Part shown: in pieces, positions 12,273-24,143 of the stretch
Numbering within the stretch: the stretch's first letter is position 1
Layout: the number at the start of each line of letters is the position of its first letter
Origin: Nymphaea colorata
Lineage: Eukaryota; Streptophyta; Magnoliopsida; Nymphaeales; Nymphaeaceae
Length of the DNA stretch: 64,000 nt
Direction of reading: 5' to 3'
Assembly: GCF_008831285.2 (NCBI RefSeq)
Contig: NC_045143.1
Coordinates: 5,279,503 to 5,343,502, forward strand
Made by a program: the position numbers and the translations under genes
The notes under the pieces: model-generated
Told to the model about the DNA's origin: nothing
Database searches by the model: none
Seen by the model: the letters and a program-made list of their open reading frames with translations, nothing else

Positions 12273-14479
12273 CTAATCCTCTTCAACATCACCAAATCGT
12301 TCTTTCTGTGAGTGGCATAAGCTAATATCATCATGGAGCTCGGGGAATGCAGCCTGGATAAGCAACTCAAGAAGGTTGTACGCCAATTGCTTCATACAAA
12401 CAGCAGACTGCGCAGAAGCAAAAAACAAATCTTCATAAAGACTCCTCACATCGTGTGATTTCTAATAATTCTTTTCATATCTTTGAACTTGAATTCAGAA
12501 TATAACTGCTATGGAAGTACTTCCAAGTACAATGGAACCTCTTTGACACAATTAATAGCATCAAATAAACCATGTAGCAATGGCTAGACAATTTTCAAAC
12601 GGTAAGTTGAAAGAAAAACTTTGTTATATGTCAAAAAAGCTAGTGAACTACCTGAATGAAAAAATAAACATCTTTTGCACATCGTTCATACTCCTTGTGA
12701 CCAACAAGACTAACAAGGGCAGCTGGCGCATTGTCTGCAAAATAACCAAGAAAGAACAAAGAGAAAACATCAGGCTCAACTAGTGTAACATCTTTTAGGC
12801 AGATGGGAATACTTTCAGCTTATCCTGTGCCTCTTCCCCTATATACTATTCTGAGTGCAGGTCAGCAGGCATGTGTGCTTATGACAATGTTCCCAGGATG
12901 AGGGCCATGATTAATGGGGAATAGTGACTGATCAAATTAGAGGATAATGCATGCTTGACCTTGTACAGTAGAAGGTATATCTGGACAGGACATTCTGTGA
13001 AGCCCTGTCATGCAGACTGTAGCTGCACCTTCTTTATCAAAGTCAACATCTTTGAAACCGAAACTTTGTTCAGAGTATTTCATAACATGCATTTGTTTAA
13101 ACCCTATAACTAAATAATACCAAAGTAACATAAGACATTAACAAGCAACGAAGTGGTTGGCTGGAAATAGAACCAAGGCTAGAATTAGAAACTTAATGAT
13201 GTGAGACATAAATATAACCAGTAACATATGTTTTATATGAGAGAGGGAGAGGTTATCTAACCAATCATTAATTCACGCACAAACTTAGCTCTACGGGCAG
13301 CTTCAATTAATTGCTCTTCAGTCAATGTGGGATTTACTCTTTTCATTTTCACCAGTTTCTCACTTGCAGATAAAGCATTTTGTCCACTGGCATTCAAACT
13401 TTGAGATGAGTTTCCAGGTGGAGAAGGACGTTGGCGTTTGGGGTGTTTCGTAATGAAGATACCATCCGGCCACAGGATCTATCATCAATTACAAAAGATA
13501 AGGCCAGTAACCTTGACAAAATAAGCATCTCATAACGTCAGAAGATCATGAAAAAATTCAGCTCCTAAAATACAGCCTTGATTACTCTAAAAAGAAAAAA
13601 TCAAATAAGCAAGACATGATTGGCAAACATTTTCTCTATTATAATTCTAATAATGCATGTTAATATGGCTTCATGTTTGTGCATGACTTGGAAAATTTTC
13701 TATTCTAAGAGATTTATTGCACACTTCTATTTACCCTGTTAAATTATTTAATAAGTTCCTAAATCCACCCAAAAAGTTCTCCACATTGCATTATCAACTT
13801 GGTTCAATAGCTTGAAAGAAGGCTGACCACAGATGCAGTAGGCGAGTGGCCAAGTGCATATTCATCTGCTCTGATGGTAACTGAATGAAAAAGGACCTCT
13901 TAACTTATGGTGCACAGGCACAAAATTCAGCATTGGTAATTTCCACTGCAAGGAAAAGTCTGAGAATATTTAACATTTAAAAGATTTATTTGCCATTAAT
14001 AATAATACAATAGGAGGAAAAAAAATAATATTGAAGCTCATCTGAGGCTCCACAAGTGGTCAGGGAGTGCTGGATAAGGCAATCTACCCCATCTTGCTAA
14101 GGATAACTCCCCTGAGACCAAGATGATGGCTTACTGGGATGTAACTAGAGAATTGACTTAGATTTACTATGTAGTATGCAGGAAAGACCTCAATAAGTGA
14201 CCCCTATTCCTGTGTCGATTCGCTGTCATAGAAAAACATATACAGATTCTGAAAGTAGATCATATTCAGTATTAGATGATTTCTAGGGATTATATCAGTT
14301 TTTGAAAAAATCCCAATAAGATTATATGATATTTTCCAAAAATAAATGTAAAAGAAACAGGACCTGCCAACCTTTATGATGGTTTTGGCCACAACCTGTT
14401 ATCTTAGTCTTTCATAACCCTGTCAGTAAGCAGCGCACCCAGTTCTATGTGAAACTCATAGAGTTCCCAGACAGCCTTT

Positions 14480-14523
<44 letters not shown>

Positions 14524-17500
14524 TCCCTTTCTAGGACCACCTTGACATGAGTTGGGTTGAGGAGCTACACCGAGCACCCCAACAGACATAGGATAACATT
14601 CCCCTCAATGAAGGTAGAGTGGAATGTGAGGTCTTACACTAAAAGGTGAAACACTTGGTGGGGTTTCCACCTTCTGGAAATCTGGATGGCAAAGAGAATA
14701 ATTGACATACGAAAAAATCAGACAGAAGATGATGCCCTCATAATCAATATTTAAGCGCTAGAAGACGACACATCCTTTTATCCACCATCATAAGGCAAAA
14801 GATCCATTAGTATATGTTGAACTTTTCCACGAAGAAGAGTTCACTAGATAGTTGCAGAACAAACATGTTTAGACATTGATACCCTAGTGAGAATGCCCCC
14901 AATATTTTGATGAAAAAGAAACGCTCTGTATCATTCACTCTGCCCAGGGATTGCATGACTTGGATTCTATAAGCTGACAGATATAAACTGTTCATTTAGT
15001 ATGGAAGGAAAAATGGAGGAAAAAGCCTCACTGCACATATTAACACACAAGTTGTTCCTATAATATACTAAATTATTTTGTATCCACATTTCAAAATATG
15101 TTTGTCTTATTAGCTCATGAATACCAGACAAGAGTAAGTGCCTTTCCCATTAAAATTTCAGCCAACTCAACAGAAAGAAATTTAAATGAAGGCAATGCTT
15201 GTTAAAAAACACAATAGTAATGAATAACTAAACCTTGATGAAAATTTATGGACCAAAAAACAAGCACTGTAACCATTAGACAGCCAAAGTTGAAGAATAA
15301 GATCTATTGGAAAGAAAATCCATCAAGAGTGAAAATACTTGCAGGCTTCATCCCTCATCCATGAGTTCCTTTACCAATTTCCACCATGACATGGTGGCAT
15401 GCTGGATTGCTGTTGTATTGGCACTTATATGAAAACTAAATAACCATAGAAAAGTATGATGTGTTAAGTTCATCAGCTCCTCTAAGATTTTTATCGGTCT
15501 TAAATTTGTTCTCCTGTTTTGCAAATTTCCTTCATTTTAACATTTTCCTTTTCCATTTCTACAATTTTGTGAAGATCTTCACCCAAAAAAAAAATGTTTT
15601 CCCTGCAGCTGTAAATAATGTCCTAAGAATGATAAATTTAACTGTTGCAATAACAACCAGCTTTCAGACTAAGAAATATACAGCAAAAGTAATCTGAAGG
15701 ATTTATACCTGTTCAATGCGCTTGATTCCTGATGCAATCACAGAACCCTTCCTCAAAAGTTGGATTTTCTCAATCAACCAGTCATCAAAAGCATCACCCA
15801 TTCCTAATTGCAGCACCTGTTTGGCTACCCAAAATGCCTGACGCCTGTTTTAAAATGTCAACCAATCACAAGAAATGGTTCAGTCTGATTTTCTTAGCAA
15901 TCATCCTCAGTTTATGCAAAATAAAACACACTATGCACATGCAGCACATCCATGTGCACACACAATCACAGCCACACCCATCCATTCTAGTCAGAAAAAC
16001 TAAAAAGGGTCCTCCTGAGGCAATGTTTTTTAACATGATCCATGATCCAATTCATGCCCACTAAGTATCAGGACAAGCCCTTAATACAGAAACATAAATT
16101 GACAAGAAGTGACGATGAATGGTGGCATGCAAAGACCTCCTGACGAGGACTTAGTAATAGCTACTGTCCAGAAATCATAAATCAATCTATATTAAATGAA
16201 AAAATACATGACTATCATAAAAAGAGACAAGTTCTCAATAATGTATATATGACCAAGTCACCAAATGAATGTGCATACTTCGTGCAGTATGTGAAGCAAA
16301 GATGTAGAACACCGCAGGCTCATAAGGATTCAACAGAAAGAATGGAAAAAAAAATGAAAGGTATTCAGAATCTCATGACCTTATCCAGCCGCCATCTTGC
16401 AGTTGGAATACAACATCTACCAAGTCCAATATGGGGACGCTTAAATTAGGAGGAACCCACTGCAGCAGGCATCAAAAAATCAATGTACAGTTCAAAATCA
16501 CCATATCCACTAAAACAACATCAAGAAATCAATGTACAGATCACAATCACCACAACCATTAAAACAAGCTAAGAAGAACAAACAAGCACATTTTTATCTG
16601 TACCACTTGGAGCTCACTTCATGAATGATAACTATCAAGCAGACGATTAACATCCTAAAGAAACTAAAAACTTGAACATATAAATGGCAAAGTTCAAAGG
16701 TTATTTTATCAACGACACAAGCATGTACAAATGCAGCTCCATCGATTATGAGGTTTTAGAAGACTACCTCAGTAGGAATAATCAGGTCTGAAGCACTTTC
16801 GGGTGGAACCTCGTTGTTCTCACTGATATTTGTTGAAGCTTTATCAGATTTTCTAGAAGCAAGGTTCTGTATCCCACTATCGGAATCACTGTCCAAGTTA
16901 TATTTGAATTCATTGGCAGCTTGTCTCCTATAGTTCCTTTCTGACCTTTGTCCGACATCCCTTGCTTTTGACTTTGAATCATCTGAGAAGCGACTGCACT
17001 CCATTTGTACAGTAAGATCCATTGTTTGAGTATCTGGACAGTCTCCTCTTACAGGAACTTGGTTTAGCTTATCATCCGCATTATCTTTATCCTTTCTTAA
17101 ATTATCATATGGCTTTTCATCCAAGTCGACTTCAATAGTCCACAGAAAATGAGATCAAACATATAATCAGAAGCTGAGTGACACAAAATGAAGAAAACAA
17201 GAAAGAAGAGAAACTGTTACGTGACCCTAGAAACAAATCCAACTTACCAGAGAATGTTTCCATAATTGACAAAGAATTCGAGAACAAATAGGTCTGCAAC
17301 AAAAAAGCAAGATCATTGAGCAAATTTTTCCTTTTATCATGAAACATGGTCAACTACACAATATGACGCATATCCCACCTGAGAGTCAACACTCAAAAAA
17401 TCCCAAACTTCAATTGATCTTGATACGTTTGGAAGATGAAGTATGTTCTGCAGCCAACAAAATTGGTTTATAGTCCACAAATCAGGAATTTTAAGCAGTT

Positions 17501-20500
17501 GATAGTGAACAGGACAAAAAAGGATGAAACAGTTTGAATATTAAAAAGAAAAGGTAACTATCACTTTTATGCCTTAATATTTAATAACATCCCTAACATT
17601 TGTAAAGTCTCATGATTTATAACAGTTGAACCAAGTTTTCCTCATTTTTAATGTTTCTTACCTTCCTGAAACCAAAAAGTATGACAAAAGAGTGCCAAAG
17701 ACACCCCAACATGAGACAAGTCATGTTTAGTATTAATAGTATTGTATGCTTTATGCTTCAACTCATAATATGATATAGGTTCCAGCAAAGCTACATACAT
17801 CTAAAGTTAGGTCCGGATCATATCCGGTATGCTGAAAAACCCTATTACCAGATCCAGCCTACTAGCAACCCTAATATGTTCTGACATTAACTACACCTGC
17901 ATAAAATGACATGCTTTTCCTTGTATCTAGTGAGAAGCATGTGAAGGTCCTGCCTTACATGTATTTTGGACTACATGCCTGAAACTTTAAATTGTTGTAT
18001 GATATGGTATGATGAAGTATATCCAAGCATATAACCTACAAGCAACTTAAACTGCAGGTATTTCGTGTTTCCTTGTTTTGAGGCCACACAAATCACCTTG
18101 GAGCCAGATCCTTCAAACTCTTAAGAGTGCTGCAAATTGTGAGAAGTAAAAATGTAATTTAAGGGGACAAGCTGCAGATTGGGCCAATTTTTGGAGGAGA
18201 GAGAGTTTTTTTTTTTTTTTAACTTCCATCCAGAGAATCTATGTCCATTCTCTACGGTAGAAATAGTCAATTATGGCAATTGATTCTGCACTAAGTTATT
18301 TTTATAAAAATTGAAATATTAAATCCATGTACTAGTAAATGGAGAGGAAAAGACTAATGTATAAAGTTATGCATGAATGAACCTTTTTATGAAGAAGTTT
18401 ATAACTATACTGATTATTTATAACGATTTCTTGTATATGTCCTGAACAAGAATAATAAAGTCTACAAGAAATAGAGACCTTGCTAGCACAATCAGTTATA
18501 TCATTGGCTGAAGGCAGTTAAACATTGCATCAGACGACACAAACAAGTGTAATCCTTTTATTGAAGCTGCCAGCATTTCTGAACAGAGGATGAATATTAA
18601 AGAAGCAATCATATGATAGGCAATGGCTGATAAGAAGGTATAGCACTCATGTTCCACAAACACAAGATCTCCTCAGGAAAATATTAGTACATTGTTAGGT
18701 ATCCAATGCTGAACGAGACATTATCCAGATTCAACTTTAAAAAAAGGAAGTGGTATCAACTATCAACATGGTAAAAGATGACAAACCTTAAGATATCTGT
18801 CTAGTAATTTACACCTTTCTTGAACAACAGGCATGTCTAAACCCGATAAAAGGAAATGCTTGGGTGGCAAACTCAGGTTGTATTCTGAGAATTCCTTCAG
18901 CCGGCGGTGTAGCTCCTCAAAATGACGAAACCTAATATCAAAAGCTAAAATTATCAGCATGGCCAGATGGATATGTACCCAATGTTACAGGAATAACATC
19001 CAAAATCTCAAATCTGAACAAGCATCTCACAGAACATGGTGCTTGGTAACTACAAAATAAACAAATCCAGACAACTTTTTGCACCTTCGTTTAATTGTCC
19101 AAGCATTGTTATCAGCATCTGTCACTGATATTGAATAGACAGCAAATGTTTTTGAACCACTTTTGACAATATTGGCCCCCAAAACCTGTGGCAACTAACT
19201 GTGCTTCACATTCATCGAAATCACAGAGATCACTATAAAAGATTTGCTTGAACATACAAATTGTCAAACGTTGTCGTCAGATATACCTCACATCTCAATT
19301 TGAAGAATGGATTGGCCAGTTCAGAATTTTCAGAACACTTTGTCGACACGTTATAAGATCTTACAGAAGTAGAAGCAGAACTAGCTGATGTAGAAGCAGC
19401 AGCTCCACTGGAGGTGTTATTCCAACTATCATCTTCCAAGTCATCACTCAATTCCCCAGTCCTCACCTCCTCTTTAGATGCATTAAGTATATCCAGTCCA
19501 TCTCCTAACAAGAAAGAGGTTCGTTCTCCTTCTTGCCATGTCTCAAGTTTGTGGCTACTCAACCTAGATTTTCTCTTTGATGAAATGGTTTTAATTGGCT
19601 TATGAAAGTGAATATGACCTTTACCAACCCTTTTCATCAAGTGACCTTCAGAACTTTCCAGAGGATGGCGGATATGGGATCCACTATCCCTTCTTTTGCT
19701 TTTACTATCCCAAACTTTAGTTCCAGGAGAATCCAGACCTGTAACATTGTTGGTTTCATCATCTTCAGTTGAACCAGAGGTGTCACTTCTAAAGTCAATC
19801 TCCTCTAGACGAGAAATTGGTTCTTCCTGTATACTTTCATCATATGAATTGTGTTCCTCCTCTATATGTTGTTCACATAAGTTAGCTGGAGAAATACCAA
19901 CTAAAGGCTCATGGGAAATGACAGAAGTACGCAATCCCAGAGAATTCTCTTGCTGAGAAACAGCAGGAACTGTCCCACTCCTTAAAGTTCCATTTTGTGT
20001 ACCATATTCAGGTTTGAGCTTCTCAGGGTCTCTCCTACTATCAGGAATACCAACAGAATGCTTCTCTGCAACATGAACAGAGAACTGGTTCGCATTATCC
20101 TTTTTTTTGTAGTTTCTCCCCTTCGTCCACATATTATCAAAATGTTCTGGTGCAAGCGCTTGAGTCTTTCTCCTATGCATCATGTCCAACATCTGTCCCC
20201 ACTCACCTCTAGAACCATGTGTCTGGATCTTTCTGCTACCCGCAATATGAGAATCAGACTGCATGGGGTTTCTATAACTGGATGAATAAGCATCACTTCC
20301 TACACCATTCAATTTTCGATTGACAATGTTTGTGTTTGTCCCACCTGCATCAAAGGAGGCCTTAATGAACTTAGAACAGGAAGGCAAGATCTCTGAAAAA
20401 GTCCCACTTCATCGATAGTCTGAAACTGTACCTGAACTGAAATCGGGATGGTTGGAATTGAATTGCACAAGCTCAACTCCAGAAGGGTCACGAGGTCTAG

Positions 20501-22204
20501 AAAAAAGATCAGCTGACACTCTCAGAGTTGTGTTTGGCCGAGCTTGGGAGCTTTCTTGGGCAGATGCAGTTGCTACTTTTTCAGACTTCTTGGCTCTAGA
20601 AAGAACAAAGCCTTCAATTCTTTCATTTATGAACCTGACAGACAGATGAATGTTTCAGCAGAGGTAGAGAATTAAGGCAAGTGACAGGCTAAAGAGGGAA
20701 TGTCTGCAAAGAGTAATTGCCTTGGATTAGCCAAGTTCAGAACCGGTCGAATCACTGCACAAGCAAGGAGCTCTCTAGCCATATAGCGAAAGAAATTGCA
20801 CTTCAGGTCTTCGGGCTTGCAAGTGAAAGAAATAAGGCCATCCATTAAGTGCTGCAGAACCTGGCAATCATAAGACATCAAATATCAAATGTGCAAAATG
20901 AATTCCAAAATGGAGCAAATTATCTGCATTTTATACAAATAATTTGAGAACCTTGTGTTCTGCTTCAGGGGAAAAAAGGGCAGGATGTAGTTTGTTTTCA
21001 GCTGCCAGGACAAGTTTCAACCGTCTGTCCCGCTCGTCCACTGTCAGTTTCTCCAATTCATGTTTGCCAATCTTAGCCTGACCGGTTCTATATACTTCTA
21101 GATTTTCACACAACAGATTGATAATGTCCCTGAATCAAATTTTTGTATCAAACGTTGCAGCTTTGCAGCAACCCAAACATGAACTATAATCATCATTGAG
21201 ATAGAGAAGGGAAAAGGAGCAAAAACCTGGTCAGGAGATCAATAAGATTGATATCCCTGAGACGAAGTGAAACCTCTCCAATAACCCCGTTCATGATGTT
21301 AACAAGCTCCTCGGGGCCGTCACTGTCAGGTGTTATCCGAGAGTACCAAAGGTTAGTCACCCACTCGGACACAATGTGCCTAGTGAATTGGTCGATGGCA
21401 GCTTCGACAACCGGTGAATCTACCTTGATTTTCCAACATGAAGCTTCATGGGCAGAATTCTGATTGCTATCTTCCACGGCTTTCTTCTGAAAGGCCTTAT
21501 TCGTCGAGGAAACCAATTTTGCGGTACCTCCGCTGAGTTTACCCCGGTTCTCGAAGTCATAAGAAATGTACCGAATGAGGATAATCACCACCGCAGCAGC
21601 AGGCATATTGATCCAAACGGAGGAGCTTGTCACTGTTATCCACAACCAAAAGCTCTCAAAATTCATACGCGCAAGAGAAGGTGAGAATGAAACTACCAAA
21701 ACCTTCAGCAATTCATAAATTCAGAAGCAAAAAAATAAAATAAAATAAAAAGTTAATTCCATGGCCACCACCAGACACGTCCAATACAAGAAAAGCAAAC
21801 TAATTTGGGAGCCGCCATTCCTTTGTTACTTTGGGAACCTCGGCAATCAAATTCAAAACCAATTCTGAAGTACCATCATTGCAAACTCGCAATCACTCGG
21901 ACTCAAATATGGATCACAGACTGAGGTTCCATCAGTCAACAGATTGATAACGAACTCGAACTCTTTAGCTTCAAATCAGAAAGATAAAGGATAAAATATA
22001 TGACACAGAAACGACGATCGAACGGGAAAGGAAAACTGCATAAAAAGGGCAGTTCGAGAGAAGAAACGCGGATCGAACAAGGGGGAATTTTAATAACTCA
22101 CACGACATGAGATAGGACAAGCCAATCACACAGATGAACAAGAGGACGACCCTCTTCTTCGCCTCCTCCACGAGGTCGCCAACGGTAAGTTTCCTGGTAG
22201 CCAT
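12273..22204 (-). CDS. PXA-PX-Nexin_C sorting nexin (SNX13/SNX14-like plant protein), 1,153 residues
   Basis: Membrane-anchored phosphoinositide-binding protein; relatives act at endosomes, vacuole or ER contacts. Exons: 22102-22204, 21227-21632, 20952-21129, 20721-20860, 20432-20634, 19287-20344, 19085-19185, 18787-18931, 17379-17447, 17248-17293, 16768-17129, 16380-16459, 15709-15844, 13262-13478, 12652-12734, 12273-12407; sum 3,462 nt, all phases consistent. Two N-terminal hydrophobic segments (about 16-34 and 38-56) precede a PXA domain (about 100-275; [16 protein letters not shown]). A Ser/Asp-rich linker fills a 1,058 nt exon. The PX domain (about 697-795) has [13 protein letters not shown] and SLPPKHFL, the lipid-pocket elements. 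After a second acidic linker comes the Nexin_C domain (about 938-1120; [39 protein letters not shown]). Unlike SNX13 no RGS domain is seen. Intron 5 (20635-20720) has a GC donor. First ATG is at 22204. Confidence 0.93.
13479..15708 (-). other. Large intron of sorting-nexin gene with 38-base poly(A)
   Basis: A 2.2 kb intron between the two exons of the Nexin_C half. On the plus strand it carries an uninterrupted A run at about 14484-14521. The run might be the tail of a retrotransposed insert, but no SINE promoter boxes, LINE coding or target-site duplication were recognised, so it is left as a homopolymer. Confidence 0.6.
14484..14521. repeat. Poly(A) homopolymer, about 38 bases
   Basis: Uninterrupted A run on the plus strand inside a sorting-nexin intron (a T run in the transcript sense). 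Its length is likely polymorphic and hard to sequence accurately. Confidence 0.95.
17448..18786 (-). other. Sorting-nexin intron within the PX domain, 1.3 kb
   Basis: Separates the exon ending in CKLLDRYLK from the exon beginning [11 protein letters not shown], so it splits the C-terminal helices of the PX domain. AT-rich, with a T run near 18210; nothing else recognised. Confidence 0.7.
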
Positions 22205-22563
22205 CACCCTCCCTAGTCGTCGACACAGAATCCCCCAAGCCGCAGAACAGCCACGATCAACGCAGCTAGAAAATGAATGAATACCGCCTACCCATCACAT
22301 CTTTCTCGCATTACAGAAATCCAACGCCCGTCGCCTTCCGGAGCGAATTCAGAAACCTGGGAGACATAGTCGCGGGCATACTCAGAGAATGGGAGAAGTA
22401 GAGGAGGGAGACTGGTAGGTTTGGAAGGCACAAAATTCCACCCGCATACGCCTTCCCTCCCTCACGACTTGCCTTCTCGTCCTCCTTTTTCTCACTCTAC
22501 CTCTCTTTTTTCCCTTTTTACGGTATGCCTTTTCCGCCTTCACCTTCCCTCACGTCAGCCAGT

Positions 22564-22602
22564 GATGATGGTGGTGGCGGTGGTGGTGGTGGTGGTGGCG
22601 GT
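22564..22602. repeat. (GGT/GGC)n trinucleotide microsatellite
   Basis: About 13 consecutive GGT or GGC/ATG-type triplets, 360 bp upstream of the sorting-nexin ATG. It could code for glycine or valine runs in chance ORFs, but no gene is supported. Confidence 0.8.
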
Positions 22603-23882
22603 GAGAAGGGCGGCGTTGGCCCGGTGGGGGCATCATGTGGGCAACCACCATCCGGCGACAGCTACCGGGGATGAGACGTCGATCGCAGCGGTTTTCGCAG
22701 AGTCCCCTCTTACGTTTCCTTTTTCTTACTTTTTTTCTTTTTGCCCCCCAAAGTATTCATCATTTTTCCAATAGAAGCTCCCTTTGGGCGGAACCGCTAA
22801 GCAAACGTGATAGGTTCAAAATAACTAAAATGCCCTTGCTAAATAAATGGAAGCCTATCCCTTTACAAGGGTAACAGTGGAATACATAATTTTAGTTTGC
22901 TTTTTACAGGTGATATTATTCTATACTGCAAAATATATGGTGATACTTGTGATATTAAAGTTGAAGAATGTATTTTAAGACGACTCAAGTCAGGAAACAA
23001 CTTCATTTTCTTATATGAGTTTATTTAAAGATAAATACACAATTTGTTGATCTACAACTTTTTGGTTTCTTTAACGTGATCTGTTTGTTGTTGCCAATAA
23101 AAACTATCGAATAAGTGAATCATGTCCTTATCATTTTAGGTAACCCTTTGATAAAGTTAATGAATGTCGAATTCAGACCTTTATTTGATTTGATGGCTTT
23201 ATAACAACGATTATGAGGTTGACAAATGTAAAGTTCCTATTCTAAAACTATAGATAAAATGAGGACAACTTAGGTGTCATGTCATTTACATGTAAAAAGA
23301 TTAAACTTGTTATAACAAAATATACCCAAAAAATCTGATTTAAAATGTTTGGAAAAAGCAACATTAAGGTAGAAAAAAATAACCATGCACTGTCAAGTAT
23401 ATAATTCATGTCATTGCAATTATACTTTATACATGCATTAATCATATTGGTTCGTATGATCAATGTTAAATTATGTCGTTCAAGCATGGTTTCAATAAAT
23501 TGCATCAACATTTGGCATGTTTAGAACTATTGATAAATAGATTTTGAGAAGGACGCAAAGTTGAAACCATGCACATCTGAAGTGTAGCAATTTAACTTGA
23601 AAGTAAGCTTCCAACTTCTAGCAAGTACATTGCATCGCAACATTTAATTGTAAAGGATCGTGAATCTATGATACAACCCTTGTTATAACTGGCAAATAAG
23701 CTATTGCCAAATTAGACTCGCAGTTGGATTTGCATTTGTATATTCAAAACTTAGAAATCAAATCCTTTTCTATCCGCTGCATTCATATGTTCCGACCTTA
23801 ACACTGGAGCATCAGTGTGCCTTCTAGGTCGAAATAATTCAAATATCATTAAAGGTTGAAAAAGAGGAAGCCCCCTTTAAAA

Positions 23883-24143
23883 TAAGTCTGGGCATCGGGA
23901 CGGCTCAAAACTTAAAACCCGAGGCCAAGCCCCGCCCACCGATTAAATTTTAAAATATACAATTTTAATATAAAATAATATATAAGAAATTAATAAAATA
24001 TATGTTAAAAATATTATCAAGCCCACCTAAGCTAGCTTAATAATTGGTCGGGCCGGCTTCATCTCCTTTTTTTGGGCCTGGGCCTGACTCAGACTAGGTA
24101 TCGATTACCCTTCGGCACTCGGGTCCCGACCCGACCAGACTTA
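23883..24143. mobile_element. MITE-like inverted-repeat element, copy A
   Basis: About 261 bp. Left end reads TAAGTCTGGGCATCGGG; the right end, read on the other strand, begins TAAGTCTGGTCGGG. The ends are GC-rich and the core is an AT-rich stretch of ATATAAAATAATATATAAG type. The same design occurs at 45346-45590 and 60644-60910. No coding capacity, so a non-autonomous DNA element is the best guess; the superfamily is not determined. Confidence 0.6.

Noticed and set aside
14484-14521. Poly(A) as a retrogene or SINE tail
   Set aside because: No coding similarity, promoter boxes or flanking duplication could be seen, so only the homopolymer is reported.
22421-22874. Overlapping ORFs in the sorting-nexin promoter
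   Set aside because: Composition driven by the GGT repeat and pyrimidine runs; no similarity recognised.
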